The position numbers were made by a program, and so were the translations under genes. The notes under the pieces are model-generated. The model saw nothing but the letters and a program-made list of their open reading frames with translations, searched no databases and had not been told where the DNA came from. From Candidatus Aminicenantes bacterium UBA4820 (GTDB lineage: Bacteria; Acidobacteriota; UBA4820), in the NCBI GenBank assembly GCA_002402325.1, contig DHFQ01000035.1:5384-12533 (forward strand): 7,150 nt of DNA. Direction: 5' to 3'. This document shows, piece after piece, positions 6,801 through 7,150 of this stretch (position 1 is the first letter of the stretch; every line of letters begins with the position of its first letter).

Positions 6801-7150
6801 AACTAATTTTATTATAAGAGTTGACGATGCAAATGCTTGTTTTGTAGAAAAGCAATACTCACTTGTTATCTCCCCTGCAACCTGTCCCGCGATTACCTTA
6901 TCACCTGCTACTCTTCCAAACGGAAATGTTAATGTCGCTTATAATCAAACAATTACAGCAACAGGGGGAACCGCTCCATATCAGTTTACAGTTACAACGG
7001 GTTCTTTACCCCCGGGATTGACTCTAACCGCTGGAGGCGTGTTAAGTGGAATCCCAACAACTACTGGAACATTTAATTTTACAATTCAAGCGACAGATTC
7101 TGTATATTGCACAGGAAGTAAGGCATATAGTGTTGTCATAAATCAAGCCT
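3886..7150 (+). CDS. Giant secreted protein: RCC1-type propeller plus tandem putative Ig (He_PIG-like) domains (3' end outside window)
   Basis: The frame is open from ATG 3886 to the window end, giving 1088 codons plus one base. A second ATG at codon 14 lacks a Shine-Dalgarno, whereas AAGGAGG 5 nt before codon 1 supports the first. Residues 1-30 are a signal peptide with a long n-region and cleavage after SFA before Gln31. Residues 35-381 hold seven RCC1-like blades recognisable as (V/L)(Y/W).(W/F)G.N..GQLG followed by (I/V)..(V/I)S.G..HSL.L...G. The first blade (FLQCG) and last blade (NEKGEV) are degenerate, as expected where a propeller closes. From residue 382 onward eight tandem Ig-like repeats follow with the signature LP.G.VG.AYSQT..ASGG..PYTYS...G.LP.GL.L....G.ISGTPT..G...F...A.D, typical of bacterial surface and adhesive proteins. 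No membrane anchor or sorting signal is seen, since the C-terminus is missing. A role in cell-surface attachment or ligand binding is inferred from domain type; GTPase exchange activity like eukaryotic RCC1 is not implied. Confidence 0.93.
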   Translation, partial: MDLRKTVKVTNEKMGVFILVLFLVSSISFAQSHQFKIWGENNFLQCGVDNSEGSFSVPNSLSLPQETKIVSFSSGGDFVLAIDEDGKLWGWGRNDFGQLGIKTEKNTNSPIFTEIKNVISVSSGTYHSLILKKNGKVYSFGLNSSGQLGSSKNGFSFSPIKVEGLEDILEVSAGFDHSLVLKNDGSVWAFGNNDFGQLGVENCSKSTKPLKVDNLPPIKEIWAGNKASFAISYDGNLYVWGANKNGQLGDGTFIDFSKPVKIDSLENIKKVVSKSNFVVALDESGSVYTWGDNTFGQLGNGTFLTSPIPQKNPDLTCKDISAGYSHTVVIDENGKLWGCGNNEKGEVFPSFPPVVPLFTPLDSLGTISAVSCGNGFTVALACGTITLSPDVLANGIVSVAYSQSVSASGGTSPYTYSVTVGSLPAGLNLNSTSGVISGTPTTAGDSSFTITATDSATCTGIKDYTIKICPQITLSPATLPSGSVGTAYSQTVTASGGTAPYTYSISNGKLPDGLILGSSTGEISGTPTKAGSFSFTLTATDPNGCSGSKAYTIAICAQITLSPAALPDGTVGTAYSQTISASGGAGGYTFSVSSGALPSGLALASNTGVISGNPTTEGIFTFEITATDSGSCTGKKSYTIKICNIITLSPNSLPDGKVSQAYSTTVSASGGIAPYTYSIISGALPNGLSLDAATGAISGTPTTQGNFSFTLKASDVNQCTGSKPYTITITPASCPAFNFSPASLPAGTVKVTYNQTISVTGGTSPYTYSISSGNLPNGITLSAGGSLSGTPTVVGNFNFTVKAVDKNYCTGTQNYSIAINCGSITVGPATLPDGYIGVAYNVQISVTGGVAPYTYTVTSGSLPGGMSLNTSTGILSGTPSSLGTFNFDVTVKDSNLCTGVKSYTLKILCGTITISPTGLPAGKVGTPYSQTLIATGGIAPYTFSLKSGSTLPAGLSLNPAGDITGTPTTAGTTNFIIRVDDANACFVEKQYSLVISPATCPAITLSPATLPNGNVNVAYNQTITATGGTAPYQFTVTTGSLPPGLTLTAGGVLSGIPTTTGTFNFTIQATDSVYCTGSKAYSVVINQA
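3988..5028 (+). repeat. Seven RCC1-type propeller blades within the giant protein
   Basis: Blade signatures start near residues 35 (FKIWGENN), 88 (LWGWGRND), 137 (VYSFGLNS), 187 (VWAFGNND), 238 (LYVWGANK), 287 (VYTWGDNT) and 336 (LWGCGNNE). The spacing is about 49-53 residues, the normal RCC1 repeat length. The GQLG turn is present in blades 2-6 and altered in blades 1 and 7. Seven blades match a complete RCC1 propeller. Confidence 0.85.
5029..7149 (+). repeat. Eight tandem 87-91-residue Ig-like repeats, each with a cysteine pair
   Basis: Repeats begin at the first cysteine codon at 5029, 5290, 5551, 5812, 6085, 6346, 6610 and 6883 (residues 382, 469, 556, 643, 734, 821, 909, 1000). The periods are 261, 261, 261, 273, 261, 264 and 273 bp. 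The two 273-bp units carry a short extra linker (TPAS or SPAT) before the next cysteine. The second cysteine falls 75 or 76 residues after the first in every unit, usually in a CTG context. The array probably continues beyond 7150. The units share protein signatures while their DNA has diverged considerably. Confidence 0.9.

Noticed and set aside
5029..7149. Regular ~261-bp periodicity that might suggest a CRISPR array or DNA satellite
   Set aside because: The periodicity is that of protein domains in one open frame; the DNA copies differ throughout and there are no short identical repeats with unique spacers.

Overview
The window is AT-rich bacterial DNA with short intergenic gaps, strong GGAGG-type Shine-Dalgarno sites and sigma70-like promoters. 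Four of the five genes encode exported, beta-rich proteins with signal peptides, and one encodes a cytoplasmic class II aldolase-like enzyme. This suggests a bacterium with a large secreted or surface proteome, plausibly an anaerobic or thermophilic lineage from a poorly sampled phylum. No marker gene is present, so the lineage cannot be fixed from this sequence.

Layout: the left part (1-3104) is transcribed leftward and the right part (3208-7150) rightward, from a divergent promoter region at 3105-3207. Leftward, in order of transcription, come a 477-residue divergent class II (zinc) aldolase (3104-1671), a small exported protein of unknown function (1554-1153), and a secreted six-bladed NHL beta-propeller (from 1037, running off the left edge). 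The left edge also holds a strong ribosome binding site that probably serves another gene starting just outside. Rightward come a 176-residue secreted beta-rich protein of unknown function (3208-3738) with a clear intrinsic terminator, then a perfect-consensus promoter (TTGACA, 17 bp, TATAAT). That promoter drives a very large secreted protein (3886 to beyond 7150). It joins a seven-bladed RCC1-type propeller to at least eight tandem 87-91-residue putative Ig (He_PIG-like) domains, each with the same pair of cysteines. The two large partial genes have no stop codon inside the window.

The genes do not form an obvious metabolic pathway. The rightward giant protein looks like a surface or extracellular binding protein. 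The NHL propeller carries the Trp-Pro-Pro-Pro-Pro motif after its signal peptide, which I associate with periplasmic propellers encoded next to other exported proteins. The aldolase may be an unrelated metabolic neighbour.

The points most worth a second look are the RCC1 plus Ig-repeat architecture with its invariant cysteine pairs, the changed active-site loop of the aldolase, the recurring promoter layout that places the predicted transcription start at the Shine-Dalgarno sequence, the tandem TGGG/CCCA element between two leftward genes, and a possible short upstream reading frame in the leader of the giant gene. I saw no RNA gene, insertion sequence or CRISPR array.
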